A stretch of DNA of 64,000 nucleotides, from the NCBI GenBank assembly GCA_035478435.1, contig DATIJT010000009.1, positions 62,001 through 126,000 on the forward strand, written 5' to 3'. Shown in pieces: positions 43,585 through 51,910 of this stretch (position 1 is its first letter; each line of letters starts with the position of its first letter). Source of the DNA: DATLRC01 sp035478435 (GTDB lineage Bacteria > Patescibacteriota > Saccharimonadia > Saccharimonadales > UBA4665). Position numbers and translations under genes: made by a program. The notes beneath the pieces were generated by a model that ran no database searches, had not been told where the DNA came from, and saw nothing but the letters and a program-made list of their open reading frames with translations.

Positions 43585-44195
43585 TGACTGGGCTTTTAGC
43601 CGCACACGAGCAAACTCAAATACTGGTTGACATGGATGGTGTAATTGCCAACCTTGACGCGGCCATAGAGAAAGAGTTGCAGGCCAAAAGGCCGAGTCTA
43701 AGACCGGTACGCCCGCGCAGCAACTTTTACATAATGGAGGATTATCCTGCCGCGATTCACGGGCTTATTGAGAGTATTTTTCGTACACCCGGCCTGTACC
43801 GTCACCTGGATGTCGTGAAAGGGGCCCTCAATGGCTGGTACGCTATTACTGAAGCAGGTTACCAACCCAGGATTTGCTCATCAATCCTTCCAGAAAATCC
43901 TACTTGCCAAGCTGATAAATTAAGCTGGCTTGAAGAGCATATGGTGCCGCATTTTGGTTATTCGATCATCAGTGAAGCAATTTTTGATAGAGACAAGTCA
44001 AAGTATCCAGCCTTAGCTCTCATAGACGATAAGCCTGAAATAAGGGTGTCACAGCCACCCTTATGGACCCATATAGTGTTTGACGCTCCATATAATCAGA
44101 ACTCATCATCGCCAATAAGACTGTACGGATGGGACGACCCAAATCTAACACCTCTTTTAGATTATTTACGTAGCAACGACGAAGCTAAAGCTTAG
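43584..44195 (+). CDS. 5'(3')-deoxyribonucleotidase-like HAD phosphatase
   Basis: 203 residues. The HAD motif I is ILVDMDGVIANLD (both Asp present) and FRTPGLYRHLDVVKGA matches the NT5C-type deoxyribonucleotidase cap region; LALIDDKPE is motif IV. It would dephosphorylate nucleoside monophosphates or a related small molecule. Coupled to the ParB/Srx-like gene by a TAATG overlap. Confidence 0.75.
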   Translation: MTGLLAAHEQTQILVDMDGVIANLDAAIEKELQAKRPSLRPVRPRSNFYIMEDYPAAIHGLIESIFRTPGLYRHLDVVKGALNGWYAITEAGYQPRICSSILPENPTCQADKLSWLEEHMVPHFGYSIISEAIFDRDKSKYPALALIDDKPEIRVSQPPLWTHIVFDAPYNQNSSSPIRLYGWDDPNLTPLLDYLRSNDEAKA

Positions 44196-44391
44196 GTTGG
44201 TCTGTTGGGCTTGTCGCTTTAGCTTTCAATAGATTGCGCACATCCAGAAAGGGAATATTTCTTTAAGCAATGGCAAGAGGCTAATAAATCAGGCATTTAT
44301 TCAGAGTCATAAAATCTGCGGTTCGGGCCTGTGCAGGATTTTCAGGGTGAGCATAGGCAACTAAGTGCTTGTCGCTTACAATACAGCAGAT

Positions 44392-46377
44392 ATGATGCGA
44401 CGAATTGGTTGGGGTTTAACCGTGGTTATAGCCACGCTGTTGATGATGGCGCCGGTGGCGGCGCAAAATGTGGTCTATTTGCGGGACACCAATGCGCGAC
44501 AGAGAAGCCTGGCTGTGCCGCCCGGTAATGTGGTGTTGACTTTCGACGATGGCCCTTCGGCTTATACTGGGCAAATCCTGGATATCTTGCGGCAAAACCA
44601 CGTGCCGGCTACGTTTTTCGTGATAGGCAAACAGGCGGTCAAGTGGCGCGGTGTCGTCAGGCAGTTGTACGCGGCTGGCGAAGAAATTGGCAACCACACT
44701 TTTACCCACCCCAACCCGGCTACGATACCTACCTGGCGGCTGAAGTACGAGCTGAACCTTACCCGGTTGGTTATCGTATCCGAAACTGGCCACTCGACTC
44801 GTTTGGTACGGCCGCCCTACTTGGGTTCCGACAGCTTGACGCATAGTAGCCATTCGGTGATTGATTGGTTGTCGGCGCAAGGCTACGTGGTGGCCGGCGA
44901 AAATATTGACACCGATGACTGGCGCCGTCCGGGTGTAGATAGCATCGTTCGATCTGCTGCCACGTTGCCCGGGGGCATTATTTTATTACATGATGGTGGC
45001 GGCAACCGTAGTCAGACGGTCACGGCCTTGCCGCGAATTATCAGTTATTACAAAAGCCAGGGTTACCGGTTTACGACTTTGGCTGGAGCCCTAGAGCTCA
45101 GTGGCACGCAGTTGATGCCGCCAGCTAACAGAGCTGAATTGGGCCTGGCTACCCTTAGCTACTTACTGTTCACAGCCGCCCACGCAGTTGGCATTGGATT
45201 ATATTGGTTGATAGTTGTCCTGATTGTTGCCGCTTTTGGCCGGGCGCTGCTTGTACTGGTAGCCTCGCTACTACAGACCCGTAGCCGGTTCCGCTACGGC
45301 TTCCCGCCGGCCGTGCACTGTTCTGTGGTGGTGCCCGCTTATAACGAGGAAAAAGTAATCGTAGCCTGTTTGCAGTCGGTCTTAAAAAGCCGCTATCCGT
45401 TTTTTGAGGTGATTGTTGTGGATGACGGGTCGCTGGACGAAACAGCGGCCCTGGCCAGAGCCATTGGTGACCGGCGTTTGCGTGTGGTGCGGAAGCCTAA
45501 TGGCGGCAAGGCCTCGGCCCTCAATTATGGCATCGCGCTTGCTCACCACCAGGTGATCGTCGCTATTGACGCCGATACTATCTTCAAGCCAAACACACTG
45601 ACCCGTTTAACTAGGCATTTTTGCTTGCCCGAAGTCGGGGCAGTGTCTGGCAATACCAAAGTAGTGAACCGCCACCGGCTAATTACCAAGCTCCAATCGC
45701 TTGAGTATATTGTCGGCTTCAACTTGGACCGCCGCATGGGCGACCTATTTGACTGCATTACGGTCGTGCCGGGAGCCATCGGCGCTTTTCGTAAAAAGGC
45801 TCTGCTGCAGGCCCGCGGCTTTAGCAAAGACACTCTAGCTGAAGACACTGACCTGACGCTAACTATCAAGGAGCTTGGTTACAAGATTGTTTACGACGAA
45901 AGTGCCATCGCTTATACCGAAGCGCCGGCTACGGTCCGCGACCTTCTCAAACAGCGCTTCCGCTGGTCTTTCGGGACTATGCAATCGGCCTGGAAACATC
46001 GCCGCTCTCTCTTCAACCCTCGCCAGGGCACGCTAGGGTTAATCGGCTTGCCGTACCTGGTGTTCTACCAAATACTTTTCCCGCTCATTGGCCCGTTTTT
46101 TGACATGGCCTTAGTTCTAGGCTTGCTGTCACACCGCTACCAGCTGATGCTTGTTTCGCTGCTAGTCTACACGGCTCTCGACATATTTAGTTCGGCCATA
46201 GCCCTTAAGCTGGACGGCGAAAGCCTACGCCAACTCTGGTTGATTGTGCCGCAGCGTTTGCTGTACCGTCAAATGATGTACTACGTTATTGTCCGGTCAG
46301 CCTACAACGCGTTGCGTGGTCGGCTGGTCGGCTGGGGTAAAGCCAAGCGAGAAGGCAGCCATCTGGCTAAAGCATAG
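44392..46377 (+). CDS. Bifunctional polysaccharide deacetylase (NodB) - family 2 glycosyltransferase
   Basis: 661 residues. After a signal/TM segment (RRIGWGLTVVIATLLMMAPVAA), a NodB domain shows VVLTFDDGPSAYTGQILD, the zinc His pair in NHTFTHPNP and ILLHDGGG. A TM helix at ~260-290 leads into a processive GT2: VVPAYNEEKVIVACL, VVDDGSLDET, AIDADTIFK, EDTDLT and the QRFRW motif, then C-terminal TM helices. Architecture matches fusions of PgaB/IcaB-like and PgaC/NodC-like activities, suggesting an exported, partly de-N-acetylated aminosugar polymer. ATG 44392 (or 44395) starts the signal segment; an upstream in-frame GTG is unlikely. Confidence 0.9.
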   Translation: MMRRIGWGLTVVIATLLMMAPVAAQNVVYLRDTNARQRSLAVPPGNVVLTFDDGPSAYTGQILDILRQNHVPATFFVIGKQAVKWRGVVRQLYAAGEEIGNHTFTHPNPATIPTWRLKYELNLTRLVIVSETGHSTRLVRPPYLGSDSLTHSSHSVIDWLSAQGYVVAGENIDTDDWRRPGVDSIVRSAATLPGGIILLHDGGGNRSQTVTALPRIISYYKSQGYRFTTLAGALELSGTQLMPPANRAELGLATLSYLLFTAAHAVGIGLYWLIVVLIVAAFGRALLVLVASLLQTRSRFRYGFPPAVHCSVVVPAYNEEKVIVACLQSVLKSRYPFFEVIVVDDGSLDETAALARAIGDRRLRVVRKPNGGKASALNYGIALAHHQVIVAIDADTIFKPNTLTRLTRHFCLPEVGAVSGNTKVVNRHRLITKLQSLEYIVGFNLDRRMGDLFDCITVVPGAIGAFRKKALLQARGFSKDTLAEDTDLTLTIKELGYKIVYDESAIAYTEAPATVRDLLKQRFRWSFGTMQSAWKHRRSLFNPRQGTLGLIGLPYLVFYQILFPLIGPFFDMALVLGLLSHRYQLMLVSLLVYTALDIFSSAIALKLDGESLRQLWLIVPQRLLYRQMMYYVIVRSAYNALRGRLVGWGKAKREGSHLAKA

Positions 46378-46762
46378 CTTTGCGGCTATGGCCATAGCCG
46401 CTGTTGCCGGGAGCCAAAGCTGGGGGTGTGGGTTGGGCGGCAGTAGCTTGGGTATCAAGGCTAGAAGAAGTATTAGTGCTGGCACTAGTGGCCGTAGCCA
46501 CTTTTGGGCCAGATGAAGCGGCCGGTTTTAGCGCTGTATTTTGGTTAGTGCCCTGCTTGGTATTTGGCTGGTCTGCCTTAGCTACCAATCCGTTTTGTGC
46601 CTCGGCATTTTGCCCGCTAGTGTTTAGCGTTTGCCAATCCGGTTTTAGCAGGTAGGCGCCGGCTAAGAGTACAGCTATCGGCAGCAACACCACCGCTAGG
46701 CTGGCCAAAGATAGCCGTTTAATGCGGCGCCAACGTTTACCAGAATGATCTACGAAAACCAT
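46367..46762 (-). CDS. Small membrane-anchored low-complexity protein
   Basis: 131 residues: a basic N-terminus MVFVDHSGKRWRRIKRLSL, one TM helix (LAVVLLPIAVLLAGAYLL) and a long Ala/Thr/Ser/Gln/Pro-rich external tail. The N-terminal VFxDxSGKRWRRI resembles the leader found ahead of the first TM helix in some multi-domain deacetylase/glycosyltransferase proteins, so it may be a detached accessory piece. Its 3' end overlaps the convergent NodB-GT2 gene by 11 nt. Confidence 0.6.
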   Translation of the reverse strand: MVFVDHSGKRWRRIKRLSLASLAVVLLPIAVLLAGAYLLKPDWQTLNTSGQNAEAQNGLVAKADQPNTKQGTNQNTALKPAASSGPKVATATSASTNTSSSLDTQATAAQPTPPALAPGNSGYGHSRKAML

Positions 46763-46849
46763 AAGCTATTTATTTTTACCTCTCTTTGTGTCTTTAATAT
46801 GCTGGCTTCTTTTCCTCACCACCGCATTCCTAAAAATTTTAGCACACGT

Positions 46850-46865
46850 TGAACCCATCTCAAAT
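46850..46865. repeat. TGAACCCAT-family, left-arm fragment
   Basis: TGAACCCATCTCAAAT matches the outer left arm of the palindrome family. It is cut off by the element that starts at 46870, which suggests the latter inserted into it. Confidence 0.55.
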
Positions 46866-46869
46866 CGGG

Positions 46870-47038
46870 CTATAGCAACCCCAAAACAAAACGTGTCTTT
46901 TTCAGCTTGATGGATCAGTGAATCAAAAACTGTCATTTCCGAGTGAGGCATATCCGTAGATACGTTGAGTGAGGAATGACAGTTTTTGGTTGCTGAGGCG
47001 CGGGCTGGAATGCTCGTTTTGTTTTGGGGTTGCTATAG
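46870..47038. repeat. MITE-like element with perfect 24-bp inverted ends
   Basis: CTATAGCAACCCCAAAACAA (continuing AACG) at the left is perfectly inverted at 47015-47038. The interior carries CAAAAACTGTCATT and AATGACAGTTTTTG as a second inverted pair. Coding potential is nil. It occupies most of the ~454-bp gap before the RRM gene; the remainder (47039-47216) holds that gene's presumptive promoter and leader. Confidence 0.88.
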
Positions 47039-47216
47039 GTTGTCAAAGCAGCCCAGTTAAGTTAGGGATATAAGGGGTAAGTGTGCTATGCTGGTCTTAA
47101 GCGAGTGATTACTATAACCTCTCCGTGTCATAATTTGTTCCTGGCAAGAATTAATATTACCTCGGTTAGACAATACTAAACGCAAGCGATATTAGTTAAA
47201 ATAAGGACAATCAATT

Positions 47217-47504
47217 ATGGCAAGTAAACTTTATGTAGGCGGCCTCGCTTACAGTGTGACCGAAAAAGAGCTAGAAGAGCTATTCGCGGAATATGGCAAG
47301 GTAGTCAGCGTAGCAGTTATCAAAGACCGCGATACCGGCCAGTCAAAAGGCTTTGGTTTTGTGGAAATGTCTGAAGACGCCGAAGCTCAAAAAGCCATCA
47401 AAGAACTGAACGGCAAAGACTTCAACGGCCGGTCAATTACGGTTAACGAAGCCCGTCCGCAAGTAGACCGCGGCTCTGGCGGCGGTTTCCGCAAGTCATA
47501 CTAA
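47217..47504 (+). CDS. RNA-binding protein with a single RRM domain
   Basis: 95 residues, a complete RRM: RNP2 is KLYVGGL at the N-terminus and RNP1 is SKGFGFVEM in the middle, each with the aromatic residues that stack on RNA. A short Gly/Arg/Ser tail follows. Bacterial single-RRM proteins bind single-stranded RNA and are often cold-induced. The AAGGA before the ATG is well spaced. Monocistronic, with a GC hairpin following. Confidence 0.93.
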   Translation: MASKLYVGGLAYSVTEKELEELFAEYGKVVSVAVIKDRDTGQSKGFGFVEMSEDAEAQKAIKELNGKDFNGRSITVNEARPQVDRGSGGGFRKSY

Positions 47505-47532
47505 TAAGTTAACGTTTACAAATATTTAAAAG

Positions 47533-47550
47533 GCCGGCTAAAAAGCCGGC
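47533..47550 (+). terminator. GC-rich hairpin after the RRM gene (weak terminator)
   Basis: GCCGGCT-AAAA-AGCCGGC is a perfect 7-bp stem 29 nt after the stop. It lacks a clear T-run downstream, so termination may be partial or it may protect the mRNA end. Confidence 0.5.
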
Positions 47551-47595
47551 TCCCTAAAGAGGTGCTTTATAAAGGCGAACTTACAGATTGAAATT

Positions 47596-48612
47596 GTGAC
47601 TTCTACCCAAAGCGGGCTTAATTTTATGGGCCGCAAGTCGCGGGAAGCAGTGCTGGCCGTTTTAGCCAAACATTACAAGTGGGTTAGGATTACTATTGTC
47701 AACGATTTGTCGGACCTGGAAGCGTTGGTTGCCCGTCGTCCCGACCTTGTTTTCTTAGGCGCTAAATTAGTACCAGTTGACCGGGCTTTAGGTTTAAACG
47801 ACCCGAATAAGATATGGGTGGCCGGCTACCTTGACGAACATGGCATAGCTTACACCGGCTCTAACGAATCGGCGCATAGACTGGAGATGGATAAAACTCT
47901 GGCCAAACAATGCGTTCAGCAAGCCAGCCTCGCAACTTCACCTTTTTATGTTGTTAGTAAGAACCAGCCGCTTACCGCCGAGCAAATACCTCTTAATTTT
48001 CCGGTGTTCGTTAAGCCTACTAGTCGCGGCGGGGGCCAAGGCATTGACAGCCAGTCGGTGGCTAACAATTATGCCCAGCTGCAGGCAAAAGTCAGGTCAC
48101 TGGCATTTGAACTGAATTCAGACGCGTTGATCGAAGAATATCTACCGGGGCGGGAGTTTAGTGTAGCCGTCCTGAAAGATGAAGCTTCGGCTGAGTTTGC
48201 AGTGATGCCGATTGAGCTGATCGCTCCGCCGGACGAACGCGGCGCCCGCTTGTTAAGTGCCAAGGTTAAAATAGCTGACACGGAGCGCTCCATAGAAGTT
48301 ACGGATGAGCTTATCAAGTCTGAAATTTGCGAACTGGCCATCAACAGTTTCCATGCTTTGGGGGCGCGTGATTACGGCCGGATAGATATTCGGCTAGATA
48401 ATTCCGGTAGGCCTCATTTTCTGGAAGCTAATCTTATACCGAGCCTCAAAAGGAGTGACGGCAATTACTTTCCTAAAGCCTGCGCCCTCAACCTCAATCT
48501 AGACTACGAAGAGATGACTTTAGCTATTACTAGGCTGGGGCTGGCTCGTGCTCAAAACGTTACGGAAGCTCTGGCCGAGCCTGCCCTGCCGACTCTGGAA
48601 CCAGCCTTCTAA
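47596..48612 (+). CDS. D-alanine-D-alanine-ligase-like ATP-grasp protein
   Basis: 338 residues from GTG 47596. Ddl-type features: LNFPVFVKPTSRGGGQGI (ATP loop), LIEEYLPGREFSVAVL, and RIDIRLDNSGRPHFLEANLIPSL (metal ligands, close to the Ddl RVDFR...LEVNTLPG motif). The N-terminal substrate region differs from true Ddl, so another carboxylate-amine ligation is possible. The start is uncertain: homology-like sequence continues upstream as NLQIEIVTS, and GAGGT at 47559-47563 is ideally placed for an ATA codon at 47569. Confidence 0.8.
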   Translation: MTSTQSGLNFMGRKSREAVLAVLAKHYKWVRITIVNDLSDLEALVARRPDLVFLGAKLVPVDRALGLNDPNKIWVAGYLDEHGIAYTGSNESAHRLEMDKTLAKQCVQQASLATSPFYVVSKNQPLTAEQIPLNFPVFVKPTSRGGGQGIDSQSVANNYAQLQAKVRSLAFELNSDALIEEYLPGREFSVAVLKDEASAEFAVMPIELIAPPDERGARLLSAKVKIADTERSIEVTDELIKSEICELAINSFHALGARDYGRIDIRLDNSGRPHFLEANLIPSLKRSDGNYFPKACALNLNLDYEEMTLAITRLGLARAQNVTEALAEPALPTLEPAF

Positions 48613-48636
48613 CCAGTCAGTACTATACCGTTAAGG

Positions 48637-49206
48637 CTATTTTTTCTGGTCGTGTCCTTTAATGGCCGATTCGATTATGTCGCGCGGCAAAGCAGCGGTC
48701 GCCAGTAAAGCGTCTCGGAGTTTTTGTGCGGTGTCGCCGCCAACTTCCCCGGCGGCGTCGAGCGCACCACCGACAGCGGCTTTGGCAGCCTCAGCAGTAT
48801 TAGCGCCAACTTCCCCGGCGGTTTTGATGGCCCCTTCTACGGTGGAAACGGCCACGGCGGCAATGTCGCCTCCGGTTTCAACCGTGGCTTGAATTAATCC
48901 GTGGGCGGCTTCGCGGGTCGCTTGGATGACATCGCCACCGGCTTGGCTTACGCCAACTACGGCGCCGTGAATAACTTGTTGGGCAGCATCGGTTACGGAA
49001 GCGCCTACCTGGCCCACGCCTTTGATGGCGCCGCTGGCGACTGACGAGACGGTTTCTATACCGGCCGAGCCGATCTCGCCCGTTCCCTTAAAGATATTAA
49101 CGACTTGGTTCTTAACGGTGCTGGTTACCGCGCTCATAATGTCGTCCGCGCCCTTAATGGCTGCGACTACGGCGTCGGTTGTTTCGTTGACGATTTCTTT
49201 TAGCAT
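48637..49206 (-). CDS. Ala/Gly/Val-rich helical repeat protein
   Basis: 189 residues built from loosely repeated ~18-25-residue units of the form GAIKGVGQVGASVTDAAQQV and GAIKTAGEVGANTAEAAKAA, predicted amphipathic helices with few aromatic residues and no Cys. The composition recalls LEA-like or phasin-like surface-binding proteins; the function is unknown. No signal peptide. Confidence 0.7.
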   Translation of the reverse strand: MLKEIVNETTDAVVAAIKGADDIMSAVTSTVKNQVVNIFKGTGEIGSAGIETVSSVASGAIKGVGQVGASVTDAAQQVIHGAVVGVSQAGGDVIQATREAAHGLIQATVETGGDIAAVAVSTVEGAIKTAGEVGANTAEAAKAAVGGALDAAGEVGGDTAQKLRDALLATAALPRDIIESAIKGHDQKK

Positions 49207-49445
49207 AACAAGAGCTCCTTAATTACCCTATCTAATGTAGACTCCCCAGCCCAAACTCGCAAATAAAAACAATAGCGCTTTAGCTGCTGACTAAAGCTAT
49301 ATAGGGCCATCTCAACATGAATTAAATAGCCTTAACCTTGCCTAATAAATTCTGGGTGAACTCGGGCTGATTGCGATAGATACGAGCTACCAAGATCCGG
49401 AATTTAGACGCCCCTGCGGGGGTTTTCCTGCAAGATCAGCTTTTA

Positions 49446-50561
49446 TTAACCACCAACGCTGAAGTTTAGGATCTTGAATTTTATCAGTTCGCGGAAGAGC
49501 TCCATGCCCTTGTCGCTCAGTTTATCTGTATCGAAGCCTATGTAACCGATGCTGTCAAAGTTCGAGGCCAGCAGCACGCCGTTTTCTCTGAAAATAATAA
49601 TCCGGTTGTCATACAGCATTGAGGCGGCACCCAACTCATGAATAACATTTTCACTCGGACGCCAAACTTCATTGCCGTCGGCATCAAGAAATTTTTCGTC
49701 GGCAGTAAAGATCAATATCGCAGCCCCACACTCGCGGAGCGTATCGGCAACCTTGGTTGGTATCGGGCGACCAGCATTAGCCTCAGCCACTGCCTCCTTG
49801 TGAGGTATGCCATACTCATCAAGTATTTTTATAAGTTGTTCGAGGGGCTTACGGTTTTTGCCGTGGCCTAAAAAGATAGCGTTAGGGCGCGTTGGGGGAG
49901 TAACTGGCGTTTCTCCTTGGTGAACACTAGACTCTATTGGGTCTGGCGTCTCAGTCGGCTCGGTTTCTGTGGTAGTACTGGTGGCCGTGGCGGGTGCAGC
50001 ATGGTCACCCCCCAAGTCTACGTATTTTTTTTCCTTAATGTTTTTGAGATAGCCAACTTGGTCGGCGTTATGGACGATGAGTTCGAATACACGCTTACTT
50101 CGGTCACTAGGAACATCCATGGCTTCAAGCACATTGTAGGCAATCTGTGGCTGAGGCAATGGCGAGCCATCGTATTTCTGAAGGAATGTACGTTCAACAG
50201 TCGGTACAAGTACCGCCTCGCGGCGCCCTGTGAAGTCATCTCCCTCTTCGAGCGGGCTGACGATACGCCGACCAAGAGCGGTAAGTGAAATAGTCGAAGC
50301 ATTTGGTCCGCCGTCTGTCAGGCCATAACCGATGGCTGCACCACACAGTTGGCGAAATGGTCCAGAGGTAGGGCTCATATTCAGCGACGCTGCCACATCG
50401 ATTGGACGCGTGGATGACTTGGCGTAATTTTCCGCAATAGTCAACGGTACGCGGAGAGCTTGCTCCAAGGTAAGACTTGGGATGTCGGTTTGGCTAATTT
50501 TTTTGCTTTTTGGTGGTTGCTGGGCTGCTGGGGGTTCTTGCTTGTTCATGCCATCTATCAT
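49446..50561 (-). CDS. Winged-helix protein with C-terminal TIR-like (predicted nucleotide-binding) domain
   Basis: 371 residues. Residues ~28-118 look like a winged-helix domain (LTALGRRIVSPLEEGDDF). A Thr/Pro/Glu-rich linker (~186-226) leads to a C-terminal TIR-like domain, PF10137 type: NAIFLGHGKNRKPLEQL, AAILIFTADEKFLD, and RPSENVIHELGAASML with Glu309. Such domains occur in anti-phage systems where they are thought to cut NAD+. No partner sensor or cyclase gene is adjacent, so it may be self-contained. An alternative start is the fifth codon. Confidence 0.78.
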   Translation of the reverse strand: MIDGMNKQEPPAAQQPPKSKKISQTDIPSLTLEQALRVPLTIAENYAKSSTRPIDVAASLNMSPTSGPFRQLCGAAIGYGLTDGGPNASTISLTALGRRIVSPLEEGDDFTGRREAVLVPTVERTFLQKYDGSPLPQPQIAYNVLEAMDVPSDRSKRVFELIVHNADQVGYLKNIKEKKYVDLGGDHAAPATATSTTTETEPTETPDPIESSVHQGETPVTPPTRPNAIFLGHGKNRKPLEQLIKILDEYGIPHKEAVAEANAGRPIPTKVADTLRECGAAILIFTADEKFLDADGNEVWRPSENVIHELGAASMLYDNRIIIFRENGVLLASNFDSIGYIGFDTDKLSDKGMELFRELIKFKILNFSVGG

Positions 50562-50886
50562 AGCAAACTAATTTTCTATATGCGAGTAATTCATGTATGT
50601 AGTGTATATTATTGTAGTCATCCACTTATATTATATAAAAACCCCGCGAAATAAACATTTCTGGAACCTTTAACTATGAATGTACACGTGGCTGGATCTA
50701 CGGTACATATTTCAAACTTTTGTAAGATGTTATCAAAATAAAATGACAAGCTTGTCGCTCATCCTCAAGTCTGTTCTATATGGCTGAGGAGGAGGATGCG
50801 CTTAGCTTGCTTGGAATCGTTAGTTGGAGCAAGCTACTACTGACTGCTCATGATTCTCTCTTGCTTACAATCTAAGGATAAGGCTT
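50562..50886. other. Intergenic stretch with no recognised gene
   Basis: ~325 bp, AT-rich on its left side, with the upstream region of the TIR-like gene at the left. It contains ATGGCTGAGGAGGAGGATG near 50779, similar to ATGGCTGGGGAGGAGGGATG near 51616 in the next gap. A 31-codon frame from the first is too short to support. Nothing else recognised. Confidence 0.5.
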
Positions 50887-51576
50887 TTATGGTAGTCGTT
50901 GTGCACCGTAGCAGTCGCCATCGTCAATAAGCGGCCGCGCGAGTGCTTGATCAAGTAATGTTCCTGCTTGTGCCGTAAGACTTTTAGCCAACTCTAAGTT
51001 TTCCGGTGACAGATCTGACGGCCATGCCTGCTGAGATGATTTTTCATAGATTGGTCCAGAGCTGGTCTTTAATACATTTGGAAAGGTGCCTTGCTCGACT
51101 CTGATACTTAAAGCACTGCCATTGTTTAAAGACATACCAGCAGCAAACTGACCTGTTTCGGTTGATACGTAGACACCAGTGGCTTTATTGGGATATGACC
51201 CACCCTCGCGTGGATCAAATTCTGCGGTGACTAAGTAAGATGTTCCGTCTACAGTTTTGTATAGGCCGTCTGGACCCTTTTGGGGCCAGGTAGGAACCGA
51301 TTCTAATTCAATTACTATCGGTTTACCGGTTGTAGATGTGTCTATAATGGTACAAACATCACGGTGTTCTTTGGTTTGACGAGCAACAATTTTTTGAGCC
51401 ATAGATTCGATAACAGGACTAACAATTCTACCCATAGCTTCATTAACCCGTTCATAACGCGCATTTTCAGCGTCGATAGCTCGCCGTGTCTGATAGGAAT
51501 TATACAAGTAAACAGCAGAAGCTCCCACTACGGGTGTCAGCGCTGCAGCTAACAATAGTTCAGCTCGCTTATTCAT
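50887..51576 (-). CDS. Hypothetical exported or membrane-anchored protein
   Basis: 229 residues. An N-terminal hydrophobic segment (ELLLAAALTPVVGASAVYLY) acts as anchor or signal. A helical region is followed by a beta-rich portion; two Cys (in DVCTII and DDGDCYG) could form a disulfide. No family recognised. Confidence 0.6.
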   Translation of the reverse strand: MNKRAELLLAAALTPVVGASAVYLYNSYQTRRAIDAENARYERVNEAMGRIVSPVIESMAQKIVARQTKEHRDVCTIIDTSTTGKPIVIELESVPTWPQKGPDGLYKTVDGTSYLVTAEFDPREGGSYPNKATGVYVSTETGQFAAGMSLNNGSALSIRVEQGTFPNVLKTSSGPIYEKSSQQAWPSDLSPENLELAKSLTAQAGTLLDQALARPLIDDGDCYGAQRLP

Positions 51577-51746
51577 AAATATAATTATACATTATAGTAA
51601 CTAAATAGTCAAATTATGGCTGGGGAGGAGGGATGTCGGCTAAAGCCTCCTTCTTCGCTGCTCGATAAAAATATGTAAACACATTTTTACCTCCGCGGCT
51701 CATCCGCCGCACCCCCGAATGCCAAAACTAATCTAAAAATTTACTT

Positions 51747-51820
51747 TGGCTTCGGGACTAGGATTCGAACCTAGATTGACGGGACCAAAACCCGTTGTCC
51801 TACCATTAGACGATCCCGAA
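51747..51820 (-). tRNA. tRNA-Gln (anticodon TTG)
   Basis: Cloverleaf on the minus strand: acceptor TTCGGGA / TCCCGAA, D arm GTCTAATGGTAGGAC, anticodon stem ACGGG / CCCGT with loop TTTTGGT, T arm CTAGG-TTCGAAT-CCTAG, discriminator G. The CCA end is encoded (51747-51749). Confidence 0.95.
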
Positions 51821-51882
51821 ACGACTGAACAGATTATACTAAACTTAACTTCTTTCGACTAGTGGTTGGAAATGACTGGCAA

Positions 51883-51891
51883 TGTTATACT
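51883..51891 (+). promoter_or_regulatory. Extended -10 promoter element before the L,D-transpeptidase gene
   Basis: TGTTATACT, a TG-n-TATACT extended -10, lies 19 nt before ATG 51911. It falls inside the longer possible frame, favouring the downstream start and a very short leader. Confidence 0.5.
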
Positions 51892-51910
51892 TATGCTAAT
51901 AGTTCTGCTT

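Noticed and set aside
49446..51576. Prophage or integrated element next to tRNA-Gln
   Set aside because: A TIR-like gene and a tRNA are close together, but no integrase, phage structural genes or repeated tRNA 3' end were found.
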